This document shows, piece after piece, positions 34,646-43,358 of a stretch of 64,000 nucleotides of DNA. The translations under genes were made by a program, and so were the position numbers. The stretch is from Octadecabacter dasysiphoniae (GTDB taxonomy: Bacteria; Pseudomonadota; Alphaproteobacteria; Rhodobacterales; Rhodobacteraceae). Below the pieces are notes generated by a model. The model was not told the DNA's origin. It was given only the letters and a program-made list of their open reading frames with translations, and did not search any database. Location: the NCBI RefSeq assembly GCF_021532615.1, contig NZ_JAKGAQ010000002.1, positions 248,001 to 312,000 on the forward strand, given 5' to 3'. Each line of letters starts with the position of its first letter. Position 1 is the first letter of the stretch.

Positions 34646-36129
34646 GACCCAAGCACCGAATTCAGCACAAAGAAGATCGCACCAGACAGCAGCGCTGCGG
34701 CGGGCACAGTGATGATCCACGCGGCAATGATTGTCATGAAATGCGAACGACGCACCAGTTTGCGGCGGCGGCGTTCCTCAACCGAATAAACGGGGCGGTC
34801 CGGCATGGCTTCGCGTGCAGCGCGCAACCGCTTTTCGGCGTCCCATTCACGGTAGAACCCGACGCCAAACACACCACCCACCGCGATGTGCGTTGAACTG
34901 ACGGGCAGGCCCAGCCAGCTTGCCACGATCACTGTGATCGCCGCAGACAGCGCCACGCAATAGGCACGCATGGGGTTCAGCTTGGTGATCTGGCTGCCGA
35001 CCATGCGGATCAGTTTGGGGCCAAACAGAAACAACCCGAACGAAATACCGAACGCGCCGATCACCATAACCCAGAACGGAATGCCAAAGCTGTGGGTGAA
35101 ATCACCCGATTGGGACACCTGCACGATGGCCGCCAGCGGGCCAACCGCGTTGGCAACATCATTGGCACCATGCGCGAACGACAGCAGCGCGGCCGAAACC
35201 ACCAGCGGGATACCAAACAAAACCTTGAGGGATTTGTTGCGGTTTTCCAGCCCTTCGGACTGTTTGCGGATCACGGGGATCATCACCAACCAAACCAGAA
35301 CAGCGATGCCAAGGCCAATCAGCAGCGCCGTGGGCATGTCGATCTTGATGATCTTCTTAAGCCCCTTAAGCGCCAGATATGCACCAAACGCACCAGCCAT
35401 AATGCCCACCAAAATAGGCACCCAACGGCGTGCAGCCGCAATTTTATCGTCGGTATAAATAATGCGGGACTTGATCACGAACAGGAAGAACGCAGCAATC
35501 ACACCGCCCAGAACTGGCGAAATCACCCAAGACGCAGCAATCGCGCCCATGGTGTCCCAGCTGACAGCGGCAAAACCCGCCGCGGCGATACCAGCGCCCA
35601 TCACGCCGCCCACAACCGAATGGGTCGTAGACACAGGCGCGCCCACGAATGTCGCAAGGTTCACCCACAAAGCCGCCGACAACAGCGCGGCCATCATTGC
35701 CCAAATGAACGTCGCGGCGTTGCCCATGCTTTCGGGCGCGATGATTCCCTTGGCAATCGTGCTCACCACGTCGCCACCCGCAATCAACGCACCGGCACTT
35801 TCAAACACGACAGCAATCGCAATCGCGCCGCCCATGGTCAGCGCATTGGCACCCACCGCAGGGCCCATGTTGTTGGCCACGTCATTGGCACCGATATTCA
35901 GCGCCATGTAGGCGCCCAAACAGGTCGCCACAATCACGATCATCGCGTTATTTGTCTGGCCAAAGAACAGCGCGGCGGCCAAACCGGCCAGCACGATAAA
36001 CAAAAGCGAAATCGCAGGGCCGACCAAAGGACGCCCGGCGTATTGTGTCGCCATTTCAAGCCGTGAAAAACGCGCCAGATCCCGGTCCAGCGTGTCGAGG
36101 TGGCGCAGATCGCCCTGATTGTCTGACAT
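34642..36129 (-). CDS. pit: Inorganic phosphate transporter, Pit family
   Basis: This 495-residue low-affinity phosphate:proton symporter has two homologous halves with the PiT signatures NIGANDVANNMGPAVGANALT (split) and SFAHGANDVANAVGPLAAI. Each is followed by GAPVSTTHSVVGGVMGAG-like and GLPVSSTHIAVGGVFGVGF motifs. About eleven membrane helices are visible, and the C-terminal cytoplasmic tail is basic. The start is the ATG at 36129 (MSDNQGDLRHLDTLD); an earlier in-frame start lacks conserved sequence. Confidence 0.93.
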   Translation of the reverse strand: MSDNQGDLRHLDTLDRDLARFSRLEMATQYAGRPLVGPAISLLFIVLAGLAAALFFGQTNNAMIVIVATCLGAYMALNIGANDVANNMGPAVGANALTMGGAIAIAVVFESAGALIAGGDVVSTIAKGIIAPESMGNAATFIWAMMAALLSAALWVNLATFVGAPVSTTHSVVGGVMGAGIAAAGFAAVSWDTMGAIAASWVISPVLGGVIAAFFLFVIKSRIIYTDDKIAAARRWVPILVGIMAGAFGAYLALKGLKKIIKIDMPTALLIGLGIAVLVWLVMIPVIRKQSEGLENRNKSLKVLFGIPLVVSAALLSFAHGANDVANAVGPLAAIVQVSQSGDFTHSFGIPFWVMVIGAFGISFGLFLFGPKLIRMVGSQITKLNPMRAYCVALSAAITVIVASWLGLPVSSTHIAVGGVFGVGFYREWDAEKRLRAAREAMPDRPVYSVEERRRRKLVRRSHFMTIIAAWIITVPAAALLSGAIFFVLNSVLGS

Positions 36130-36201
36130 GGTTTTCCCCCGTAAAGTCGGCGAAACACTTGTCAGCATCACTGCATCAAATCAATGCTTATTGCTTAGAT
36201 T

Positions 36202-36666
36202 TTAGGCAGGAAGCACACGCAAAATGGATTTCAGCTCTGGTTCGTCCACCAGATTTGCGGCCTCAAGCGGGCTGACCCAGCGCCGTTCGCGTTGTCCGGC
36301 CTCGGGAAAATCGTTTTCAAGACCGTTTACATCAACAGAATAGACCAGCGTTTCCACCGGCATGGGCAAACCGCTGCCCATTGTTTTGTCGTAGGCATAG
36401 CTGCCGATTGGGTCACTGTTCGCAGTCGCACCCTTTACGCCCGCTTCTTCCCACGCTTCTTGCAGTGCCGCCTGAGAGGACGCCAACCCGCGAATGGGCC
36501 AGCCCTTGGGAATAATCCAACGCCCCGTGCCCCGACTGGTCACAAGCAAAACCTGTTTGTCCGCGCCCACGCCCCGCGTGCAAAGGGCCGCAACTTGCAA
36601 ACCTTTGGGACGACGAAACAGGGGCGCGACGAAGTCACGCAAAACGCGGGTAAACGCGGGGGTCAT
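36202..36666 (-). CDS. NUDIX hydrolase with degenerate Nudix box
   Basis: This encodes 154 residues. The fold is clear: LQVAALCTRGVGADKQVLLV, TSRGTGRWIIPKGWPIRGL, and the helix QAALQEAWEEAGVKG. In the strict box (Gx5Ex7REUxEExGU) the first Glu is replaced by Leu and the Arg by Gln, while the metal-binding EAWEE is kept. This form resembles the DIPP-like subgroup that acts on inositol pyrophosphates or dinucleotides. The start at 36666 has no clear ribosome site, so the end is firmer than the start. The longer open frame upstream overlaps the helicase tail. Confidence 0.8.
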   Translation of the reverse strand: MTPAFTRVLRDFVAPLFRRPKGLQVAALCTRGVGADKQVLLVTSRGTGRWIIPKGWPIRGLASSQAALQEAWEEAGVKGATANSDPIGSYAYDKTMGSGLPMPVETLVYSVDVNGLENDFPEAGQRERRWVSPLEAANLVDEPELKSILRVLPA

Positions 36667-36694
36667 GAAGTTACTGCCATTTTTTCTTTTTATC

Positions 36695-36726
36695 TTTGGA
36701 CACTTACCTAAGGGTAAATGTCCAAA
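36695..36726. other. Long hairpin between the helicase and NUDIX genes
   Basis: TTTGGACA (36695-36702) pairs with TGTCCAAA (36719-36726), and TTACC (36704-36708) pairs with GGTAA (36713-36717), with one C/A mismatch and a TAAG loop. In the minus direction of transcription it is followed by an A-rich, not T-rich, stretch, so it is not a normal terminator. It could be a processing or mRNA stability site or an operator. Confidence 0.4.
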
Positions 36727-36745
36727 AATGCAACTCGGGCGCGAT

Positions 36746-38074
36746 TTAGGCCGATGGTTTACCTGGTTTGCGGCGACGATTGCCACCGCCTCCGGGTTTG
36801 CCACCCGGCCCACCGGGGCGACCACCACCACCACCGGGGCGGCCACCGCCGGGTTTGCCGCCACGGCCACCGCCGCCACCACCACCGCCAAAGCGACGGC
36901 CGCCACCACCGCCACCGCGCTTGGGCTTGGCTTCTTCTTCGTCGCGCGCCCACGGGCGGCCACCAGCAACCGGAATGTCAGCCTTCATCGCCTTTTGAAT
37001 ATCGCGCAGTTCGCCCATTTCATCGGGTGCACAAAACGCAATCGCCATACCGTCGGCACCGGCCCGGGCCGTGCGGCCAATCCGGTGGACATAGTTTTCA
37101 GGCACGTTCGGCAAATCGTAGTTATAAACGTGCTTCACCTCTGGAATATCCAGACCACGGGCCGCCACATCGGTGGCCACCAAAATCTTGACCTTACCGG
37201 CCTTGAAATCCGTGATCGCGCGGTCGCGCTGCCCTTGGGATTTGTTCCCGTGGATGGATGCGGACGCAAAGCCCTTTTTCTCAAGCAGCTTGTGCAGCTT
37301 TTCAGACCCGTGCTTGGTGCGGCCAAACACAATCGCGCGTTCATCGCGGTGCTTGTCGATCAGTTCCAACAGCAGGTCAGTCTTGGCCGCCTTGGCCACG
37401 AAATGCACAGATTGTTCAATCCGGTCCACAGCCTTACCCGGCGCATTCACCTGCACACGGATCGGATTTTCCAGAAACGCACCGGCAAGTTCGCCCATCA
37501 ATTTGGGCATAGTCGCAGAAAACAGCATCGTCTGGCGCGGGGTGGCCAACAACGGCGCGATCTGGCGCAGCGCATGGATGAACCCCATATCAAGCATCTG
37601 ATCCGCCTCATCGAGGACCAGAAACTTGGTGTCGCCCAGTTTCACAGCGCGCCGTTCCAGAAGGTCGATCAAACGACCGGGCGTTGCGACCAGCAAATCA
37701 ACACCGCGTTCCAGTTTGCGGATCTGGCCTGTGATGCCAGCACCACCGACAACCAGCATGGTTTTCAGGTGTGTGCCTTGGGTATAGGCGGCCAGGTTTT
37801 CCTGAATTTGTTTCGCCAATTCGCGGGTCGGGGCAAGGATCAGTGCGCGGGCTGTTTTACCATCCGGCTTACCCTGTTCCTTCAAAAGCATATCAATCAT
37901 CGGCAAACCAAAGGCTGCCGTCTTACCGCTGCCTGTCTGGGCAAGGCCCATAACATCGCGACCGTTCATCGCGTGGGGAATTGCCTGCGCCTGAATTGGT
38001 GTCGGGTCAACGATGCCTTGGCGTTTCAGTTCAGCAATCAGTCGGGGCGCGAGGCCCAGCATATCAAAATCCAT
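36746..38074 (-). CDS. DEAD-box RNA helicase, RhlE-like
   Basis: This encodes 442 residues from the ATG at 38074 with CAGGA upstream. The helicase core has the Q motif (PTPIQAQAIP), motif I (AQTGSGKTAAF), Ia (PTRELA), II (LVLDEADQMLDMGF), III (SATMP), V (ATDVAARGLDIPEV) and VI (HRIGRTARAG). The last 55 residues are a glycine/arginine-rich tail (KRGGGGGGRR and similar repeats), typical of RNA-annealing helicases used in ribosome assembly and cold adaptation. The long open frame upstream of 38074 is not conserved helicase. Confidence 0.94.
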   Translation of the reverse strand: MDFDMLGLAPRLIAELKRQGIVDPTPIQAQAIPHAMNGRDVMGLAQTGSGKTAAFGLPMIDMLLKEQGKPDGKTARALILAPTRELAKQIQENLAAYTQGTHLKTMLVVGGAGITGQIRKLERGVDLLVATPGRLIDLLERRAVKLGDTKFLVLDEADQMLDMGFIHALRQIAPLLATPRQTMLFSATMPKLMGELAGAFLENPIRVQVNAPGKAVDRIEQSVHFVAKAAKTDLLLELIDKHRDERAIVFGRTKHGSEKLHKLLEKKGFASASIHGNKSQGQRDRAITDFKAGKVKILVATDVAARGLDIPEVKHVYNYDLPNVPENYVHRIGRTARAGADGMAIAFCAPDEMGELRDIQKAMKADIPVAGGRPWARDEEEAKPKRGGGGGGRRFGGGGGGGGRGGKPGGGRPGGGGGRPGGPGGKPGGGGNRRRKPGKPSA

Positions 38075-38346
38075 GTGTCGTCCTGTGTCGGGGCGGACGG
38101 AAGAGTCCGCGCAAAATAAAGGCGGGGAAACCCCACCATAAGCAAAAGGGATGCGCCAACAGTCTCGCGGAGGACCGAATGTCCATGCCTGTACTTGCAA
38201 GGCCCGCCGACTGGCGCGGCGCCCCTGCGTGATGGTGGGAACCTTAAGGAGATGCTCTTTGCGCGTTGTCTGCGCCTGCTCACGCGGCAGCTCGCATCAT
38301 CCTTGGGGGCCAGATGGGCCTTGCACGACGACAAGTCAATCCCTCT

Positions 38347-38374
38347 TTGCCTTGCGTCTGGTGCGGCGTATAGT
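38347..38374 (+). promoter_or_regulatory. Possible sigma-70 promoter for mipZ
   Basis: TTGCCT at 38347-38352 and TATAGT at 38369-38374 with a 16-base spacer lie 50 bases before the GTG start. The rest of the 350-base gap from 38075 contains the helicase leader (with a GGCGGGG-AAA-CCCCACC hairpin near 38121) and no gene I can support. Confidence 0.4.
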
Positions 38375-38424
38375 TACGGCGACGCTTCGGACAACGATCC
38401 GGCAGCAGCAAAGGGGCAGACGCA

Positions 38425-39234
38425 GTGGCACATATTATTGTCGTGGGGAACGAAAAGGGCGGCGCGGGTAAATCCACGGTGTCGATGCACGTGGCAACCG
38501 CACTGTCGCGCATGGGTCACAAGGTCGGCACGCTTGATCTGGACCTGCGCCAGAAAACGCTGGGCCGCTACGTTGAAAACCGCACCAAATTTCTGGCCGA
38601 AAAGGGTCTGGACCTGCCCACCCCAACATACCACGACCTGCCAGAGGTCGACCCCGCGACCCTACGCGAAGGCGAAAACATCTTTGACCACCGCCTGTCC
38701 GTCGCCGTTGCGGGCCTTGAACCGGACAGTGATTTCATTCTGATCGACTGCCCGGGCAGCCACACGCGCCTGTCACAGGTCGCCCATTCGCTGGCCGACA
38801 CGCTGATCACCCCACTAAACGACAGCTTTATCGATTTTGATCTGCTCGCGCATATCGACACGGACGGCGAAACGATTTCCGGCCCGTCAGTTTACAGCCA
38901 AATGGTCTGGAACGCGCGTCAGCTGCGCGCGCAGGCCGGATTTGAACCGATCGATTGGGTCGTCGTGCGCAACCGCATGGGTGCGCAAAACATGGTGAAC
39001 AAACAAAAGATGGAAGCGGCGATTGAAAAACTGTCGCGCCGCATCGGGTTTCGCACAGCACCCGGTTTCAACGAACGGGTCATCTTTCGCGAATTGTTCC
39101 CGCGTGGTTTGACGCTGCTTGATCTGCGCGACCTTGGCGTAAAGGGGTTGAACATTTCCAACGTCGCCGCGCGCCAAGAACTGCGCGAATTGATCAAATC
39201 GCTGAACCTGCCCGGGGTCGAGGTCGACTTTTAA
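38425..39234 (+). CDS. mipZ: Division-plane positioning ATPase MipZ
   Basis: This 269-residue ParA/MinD-like ATPase forms bipolar gradients through ParB and inhibits FtsZ, so division occurs at midcell (known from Caulobacter). The deviant Walker A is NEKGGAGKSTVSMHVATALS with the signature first Lys, followed by KVGTLDLDLRQKTLGRYVENR and ILIDCPGSHTRLS. The GTG start at 38425 has AAGGGG 8 bases upstream. The length is normal. It stands alone; the end overlaps a convergent gene by 4 bases. Confidence 0.95.
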   Translation: MAHIIVVGNEKGGAGKSTVSMHVATALSRMGHKVGTLDLDLRQKTLGRYVENRTKFLAEKGLDLPTPTYHDLPEVDPATLREGENIFDHRLSVAVAGLEPDSDFILIDCPGSHTRLSQVAHSLADTLITPLNDSFIDFDLLAHIDTDGETISGPSVYSQMVWNARQLRAQAGFEPIDWVVVRNRMGAQNMVNKQKMEAAIEKLSRRIGFRTAPGFNERVIFRELFPRGLTLLDLRDLGVKGLNISNVAARQELRELIKSLNLPGVEVDF

Positions 39235-40535
39235 CCAAGCCCCATGCTGTCAAACCGCGCTGTTGTGCGGGGCCGCAGGTTGCGGCGCATGACAAAGAAA
39301 AAGCGCAGCATCACCATCGCAACAAAGAACCCGCCAAAGATCATCCCCATCGTGATCTGAGCCTCGGCATCACCGGACGCCGCAAGGATGGATTTCGCGA
39401 CAAACCATTCGATCACGGGCGTCACGTCGATGTCCGTCCAGTGGCGGTTCGGGTCCGCGTCAGGGACGACAATATCAGCCGCGGTTTGTGCAAAAATCTC
39501 TTGGGTGGATATTTCAGCGACCGTTTCAGTGCTCGATGATTTTGCGATCAAATCGCTGATCGTCGCCACAAGGCCCAGCACGAACAACGCCCCGACAACG
39601 CCAATCAGCACTTTGCGAACACCGAACCCTGTGCGTTTAGGGGCATCCATCACAGGCACCTCTGACGTCGCGCCCTGCGACGTTGGTGTGTCAAAAACCG
39701 CAGGTTCAAACGTAGCGGGTTCGTCAGCAAAATCAGACGGATCGACCAATCCGGCCCGCTGTTTCCAAAGCGGCGCGGCGTTGGTTTCAACGGCGGCGAC
39801 ATCCATCACGACGTCCGCCGTTTCAGGGCGATCCAGCGGCGCGTCGTCTTCGGGTTTGCGCCCGAACACCATTTTGCCCAGCGCAATCAGGCCAATCACG
39901 CCCGCAACCTTGGACAGAACACCGAAAATCGTCAGATCACCCGGTTGGGCAGGCGCCAACGCCACATCGCGCCCTTGCACATAGGGCCAGATCACAATCG
40001 GGTCGGCAGGCATTTGCAGCCCTTCGTCATAAAACGAATCCTCAACCAGATCTTGCCATTTGCCCATTTTATCCAATTCACCGTTCAGGTTCATAACGGG
40101 GCCATGCACGCCATCACTTACGAACCAAGCGTCGACCATTTCAGGCGACAGCGTGGTGAAACTATCATCGTCAGCCTCAAACAAGGCGACGCCGATCACC
40201 TCGTTCAGGGATGAACTGTTTGGCGCCAAAAGCGGGAACATCACAACGTAATCGACCCCAAGGCTTTCTTCATACCAAAGGTCATAGGAATAATCCCAAG
40301 CAAGCTGTGCTTGTGCATTCACTTCGCCAATCACGGACAGCGCCTCAGCGGTGCGCGCATCGGTCAAATCAACGACTGCCGGTTGCCCCGCCCGCAAGGC
40401 CTGAACCTGTTGCGCCGTGCGTTCATTGTCCAACACCTGAAGGTAAAACCCAGCCCCAAGGATCGCCGCAGCAATCGCACCCAGCGCCATGGGCCCCAGT
40501 TGGAGGAACCTGAAAAACAATCTCAACCATGTCAT
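39231..40535 (-). CDS. Unknown multi-helix membrane protein with low-complexity linker
   Basis: This encodes 434 residues from the ATG at 40535 (AAGG upstream). A membrane helix near the N-terminus (LGPMALGAIAAAILGAGFYL) is followed by an extracytoplasmic region of about 190 residues. A second segment follows (GVLSKVAGVIGLIALGKMVFG), then an acidic, proline-rich linker. A third helix (VLIGVVGALFVLGLVATIS) and a last one near the end (MIFGGFFVAMVMLRFFFVM) close the protein. I do not recognise the family; similar proteins may be restricted to Rhodobacteraceae. Convergent with mipZ, it lies 77 bases from cueR. Confidence 0.72.
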   Translation of the reverse strand: MTWLRLFFRFLQLGPMALGAIAAAILGAGFYLQVLDNERTAQQVQALRAGQPAVVDLTDARTAEALSVIGEVNAQAQLAWDYSYDLWYEESLGVDYVVMFPLLAPNSSSLNEVIGVALFEADDDSFTTLSPEMVDAWFVSDGVHGPVMNLNGELDKMGKWQDLVEDSFYDEGLQMPADPIVIWPYVQGRDVALAPAQPGDLTIFGVLSKVAGVIGLIALGKMVFGRKPEDDAPLDRPETADVVMDVAAVETNAAPLWKQRAGLVDPSDFADEPATFEPAVFDTPTSQGATSEVPVMDAPKRTGFGVRKVLIGVVGALFVLGLVATISDLIAKSSSTETVAEISTQEIFAQTAADIVVPDADPNRHWTDIDVTPVIEWFVAKSILAASGDAEAQITMGMIFGGFFVAMVMLRFFFVMRRNLRPRTTARFDSMGLG

Positions 40536-40612
40536 CGCGCACAACCTTTTTGCCTAGTCGCGTTCAAGTTGCGCGACATCTTGGGCAAGAATGGGGCGAC
40601 TTAAGGAAGAAT

Positions 40613-41014
40613 TTACGAAATACCCCCGCCCCCCTGTTGGAGCCGTTCAATAATCGGGCAATCCGGCCGCGCATCCCCAGCGCAGGCATTCACAAGGTCC
40701 GCCAGCGTCGCGCGCATGTCTTCAAGGCCCGCGATCTTGGCCTCAATCGCGGCAAGGTGCTGCGTCGCGATGGCACGCACATCCCCGCTGGCGCGATCCT
40801 GATCTTCCCACAGCGCCAAAAGGCTACGGCAGTCCTCGATCGAAAATCCAAGGCCCCGCGCATGGGCCAGAAACGCCAGCTTATGCAGATGCGCGTCACT
40901 GAAATCGCGATACCCATTGGTCGCACGGTCCGGCGTGACCAACCCGATTTCTTCGTAATACCGGATCGTTTTGGCGGGCAAGCCAACCCGCTGTGCCGCG
41001 TCTTTGATGTTCAT
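40613..41014 (-). CDS. cueR: CueR-like copper-responsive MerR regulator
   Basis: This 133-residue activator has an N-terminal MerR helix-turn-helix (MNIKDAAQRVGLPAKTIRYY-EEIGL). A long dimerisation helix follows, and a C-terminal metal loop CAGDARPDC has the C-x7-C spacing that binds Cu(I) in CueR. It is overlapped by 4 bases with the end of copA, so the two are coupled. It probably activates the promoter upstream of copA, which would include its own expression. Confidence 0.93.
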   Translation of the reverse strand: MNIKDAAQRVGLPAKTIRYYEEIGLVTPDRATNGYRDFSDAHLHKLAFLAHARGLGFSIEDCRSLLALWEDQDRASGDVRAIATQHLAAIEAKIAGLEDMRATLADLVNACAGDARPDCPIIERLQQGGGGIS

Positions 41015-43167
41015 AGCGACGCCACCTTAACCCAGCGCAGGCGCAACGCATTCGTGACCACCAGAACACTGGACGCGGCCATGGCCAACGCTGCCAGCTG
41101 CGGCGTCAACCAGCCCAGCGCCGCCACAGGGATCAGCACAACGTTATATCCAAACGCCCAGCCAAGGTTCTGCCAGATGTTGCGCAGGGTGCGGCGGCTG
41201 ATCTCAATCGCGCGCGCAACACCAGCGGGGTTGCCTGACACCAACACAATATCGGCGCTGTCCACGGCAATATCCGTGCCCGTGCCCATTGCAATGCCAA
41301 CATCAGCAGCCGCCAAAGCAGGCGCATCATTGATCCCGTCCCCCACAAACGCGACGCTGCGCCCGTCCTTTTGCAGCGCACGCACGGCATCCACTTTGCC
41401 CTCCGGCAACACGCCCGCAATAACGCGATCAATCCCCAAAGATTGCCCCAGAACGCCTGCCGCCTCGGCCGTGTCGCCCGATATCATCACAACCTGCACG
41501 CCTTGGGCTTGCAGCGCATTCACTGTGGCATGGCTTGATGGCTTAACCTCATCCGACAGGCCCAGAACACCCGCAAACCGCCCGTCGATGGCCGCAAAAA
41601 CCGGGGTCTGCCCCGCAGGCGTGTCATCCTCCACCTCCAGCCCTTCGCGCTGCATCATCGCGCTGTTCCCGATGGCGACGCGGCGGCCAGCCACATCCCC
41701 CGCAATCCCAAGCCCCGCAATCGTTTCAACACCAGACGCCGTGGGCAGATCGTCGGCGGCAAAAGATACAATCGCAGCGGCAAGGGGGTGATTTGACGCC
41801 GCTTCAACCGCGCCAACCAACAAAAGGTCCGCGGCCCCAATGGTTGATGTCATGACCCGCGGCGCGCCCTTGGTCAGCGTGCCCGTCTTGTCAAAGGCCA
41901 CCACATCAACGCCCTGCACGGACTGCAACGCATCACCACGCCGGAACAAAACCCCCAGTTCAGCGGCGCGGCCTGTGCCCACCATGATCGATGTCGGCGT
42001 CGCCAGCCCCATCGCACAAGGGCACGCAATAATAAGGACGGAAACACCCGCCACCAACGCCATCGGCAAGGACCCGAACACAAGCCAAAGCACGACAGTC
42101 GCGGCCGCAATCACCATGACCGCAGGCACAAACCACAACGTGATTTTGTTGACCAAATCCTGCACGGGCAGGCGCGCGCCTTGGGCCTCGGCAACCATCG
42201 CGATGATCCGCGCCAACATCGTGTCCGCCCCGACCGCCTGTGCGCGCATCACAAGGGCGGCGGTGCCATTCAAAGTGCCCGCAATCACGCTGTCCCCCTG
42301 CCCCTTTTCCACCGCGATAGGTTCACCTGAAATCATGCTCTCGTCGATAAAACCTGCACCGGATTGCACGGTGCCATCCACGGGAATACGCTCTCCTGCG
42401 GCCAGATGGATAACGTCGCCGACAATCACATCTTCGACTTTGACAGGCACGATCTGCCCATCGCGCAAAACGCGGGCGGTGTCGGGGCGCAACCCGATCA
42501 GGCGTTTGATCGCGGCCCCCGTGCGCCCCTTTGCCCGCGCCTCAAGCCAGCGACCAAGAAGGATCAGGGTGACAATCACCGCTGCCGCCTCAAAGTACAC
42601 CGCGACCGATCCGGCAGGCAGGATGTGGGGCGCAAACGTCGCGATTGTGGAATAGCCCCAGGCCGCCGTTGCCCCCAGCACCACCAGTGAATTCATATCA
42701 GGCGCGCGGCGCAGCAGTGCAGGCACCCCAAGGCGATAAAACACGCGACCGGGGCCGATCAAAACAGCCGTCGCCAACACGAATTGCACAATCCATGAGG
42801 CCTGCAACCCAATCGATTGCGCAATGAAATGATGGATCGCGGGGAAAACATGCCCCCCCATTTCAACACTGAATATCGGTAACGTCAGCAACGCGGCAAG
42901 AAACGTAGCATCGCGCAATGCGGGGGTTTCATCGTCGCGATCAACGGCGACCTCACCTTTTACGATGACCTTTGCAGGATAGCCCGCGCCGCCGGATGCG
43001 GCCTCGATCTGTGCCAAAAGGCCCGCGTCCGCCTGCACCGTGGCCGTATGATCGGCAAGGTTCACATGCGCCGACACAACACCCGCCACACCCGACATCG
43101 CCTTTTCGGCACGCGCCGCACAGGCCCCGCAGTTCAATCCGCTGATTTCAAAACGCATCGTGGTCAT
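41011..43167 (-). CDS. copA: Copper-translocating P1B-type ATPase CopA
   Basis: This 718-residue Cu(I) exporter has an N-terminal heavy-metal domain with the CxxC site in ISGLNCGACAARAEKAM. Eight membrane helices surround the ion path, which includes the CPC motif (IIACPCAMGLATPTS). The P-domain DKTGTLTKG carries the phosphorylated Asp, and the hinge is VGDGINDAPALAAADVGIAM. The HP motif is present as ASNHPLAAAI. The start at 43167 has an AAAGGGG box. A longer open frame upstream crosses the promoter and is rejected. Confidence 0.96.
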   Translation of the reverse strand: MTTMRFEISGLNCGACAARAEKAMSGVAGVVSAHVNLADHTATVQADAGLLAQIEAASGGAGYPAKVIVKGEVAVDRDDETPALRDATFLAALLTLPIFSVEMGGHVFPAIHHFIAQSIGLQASWIVQFVLATAVLIGPGRVFYRLGVPALLRRAPDMNSLVVLGATAAWGYSTIATFAPHILPAGSVAVYFEAAAVIVTLILLGRWLEARAKGRTGAAIKRLIGLRPDTARVLRDGQIVPVKVEDVIVGDVIHLAAGERIPVDGTVQSGAGFIDESMISGEPIAVEKGQGDSVIAGTLNGTAALVMRAQAVGADTMLARIIAMVAEAQGARLPVQDLVNKITLWFVPAVMVIAAATVVLWLVFGSLPMALVAGVSVLIIACPCAMGLATPTSIMVGTGRAAELGVLFRRGDALQSVQGVDVVAFDKTGTLTKGAPRVMTSTIGAADLLLVGAVEAASNHPLAAAIVSFAADDLPTASGVETIAGLGIAGDVAGRRVAIGNSAMMQREGLEVEDDTPAGQTPVFAAIDGRFAGVLGLSDEVKPSSHATVNALQAQGVQVVMISGDTAEAAGVLGQSLGIDRVIAGVLPEGKVDAVRALQKDGRSVAFVGDGINDAPALAAADVGIAMGTGTDIAVDSADIVLVSGNPAGVARAIEISRRTLRNIWQNLGWAFGYNVVLIPVAALGWLTPQLAALAMAASSVLVVTNALRLRWVKVASL

Positions 43168-43189
43168 GACGTACCCCTTTGTTACCGTC

Positions 43190-43220
43190 TTCATAAAGGT
43201 TCCCGTCACAGGAAGGTCAA
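43190..43220 (-). promoter_or_regulatory. CueR/MerR-type promoter of copA-cueR
   Basis: On the minus strand, TTGACC (43220-43215) and TATGAA (43195-43190) are separated by 19 bases, the long spacer that MerR-family activators untwist. The spacer begins TTCCTGTGAC and continues GGGAACCTT, a partial dyad similar to known CueR sites. Confidence 0.7.
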
Positions 43221-43249
43221 GGTATTTATCATACCCGTCACGCCCCATT

Positions 43250-43282
43250 TTGGCCTTATGGCGCGTCACCCTCTGGCCCTAT
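43250..43282 (+). promoter_or_regulatory. Candidate TauR direct repeats upstream of tpa
   Basis: TTGGCCTTAT at 43250-43259 and CTGGCCCTAT at 43273-43282 start 23 bases apart. They resemble the decamer CTGGACYTAA that I recall for TauR of Rhodobacter capsulatus (7 and 8 matches of 10). The same 23-base spacing recurs upstream of xsc. Confidence 0.5.
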
Positions 43283-43358
43283 CCGATAATCCGCAAAATC
43301 GTGATAGTATGGCATCACGCCAAGACGGCGCCCCTGATTCCATGCGGAGGACACGACA

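Noticed and set aside
36768..36940. GGC/GGT-rich tract in the helicase C-terminus as a microsatellite repeat
   Set aside because: It is codon repetition for the glycine/arginine-rich tail, which is normal for RhlE-like helicases.
36494..38119. Plus-strand open frame of about 540 codons opposite the DEAD-box helicase
   Set aside because: The helicase motifs are unambiguous on the minus strand; the plus frame is low-complexity Thr/Ala and Arg/His shadow.
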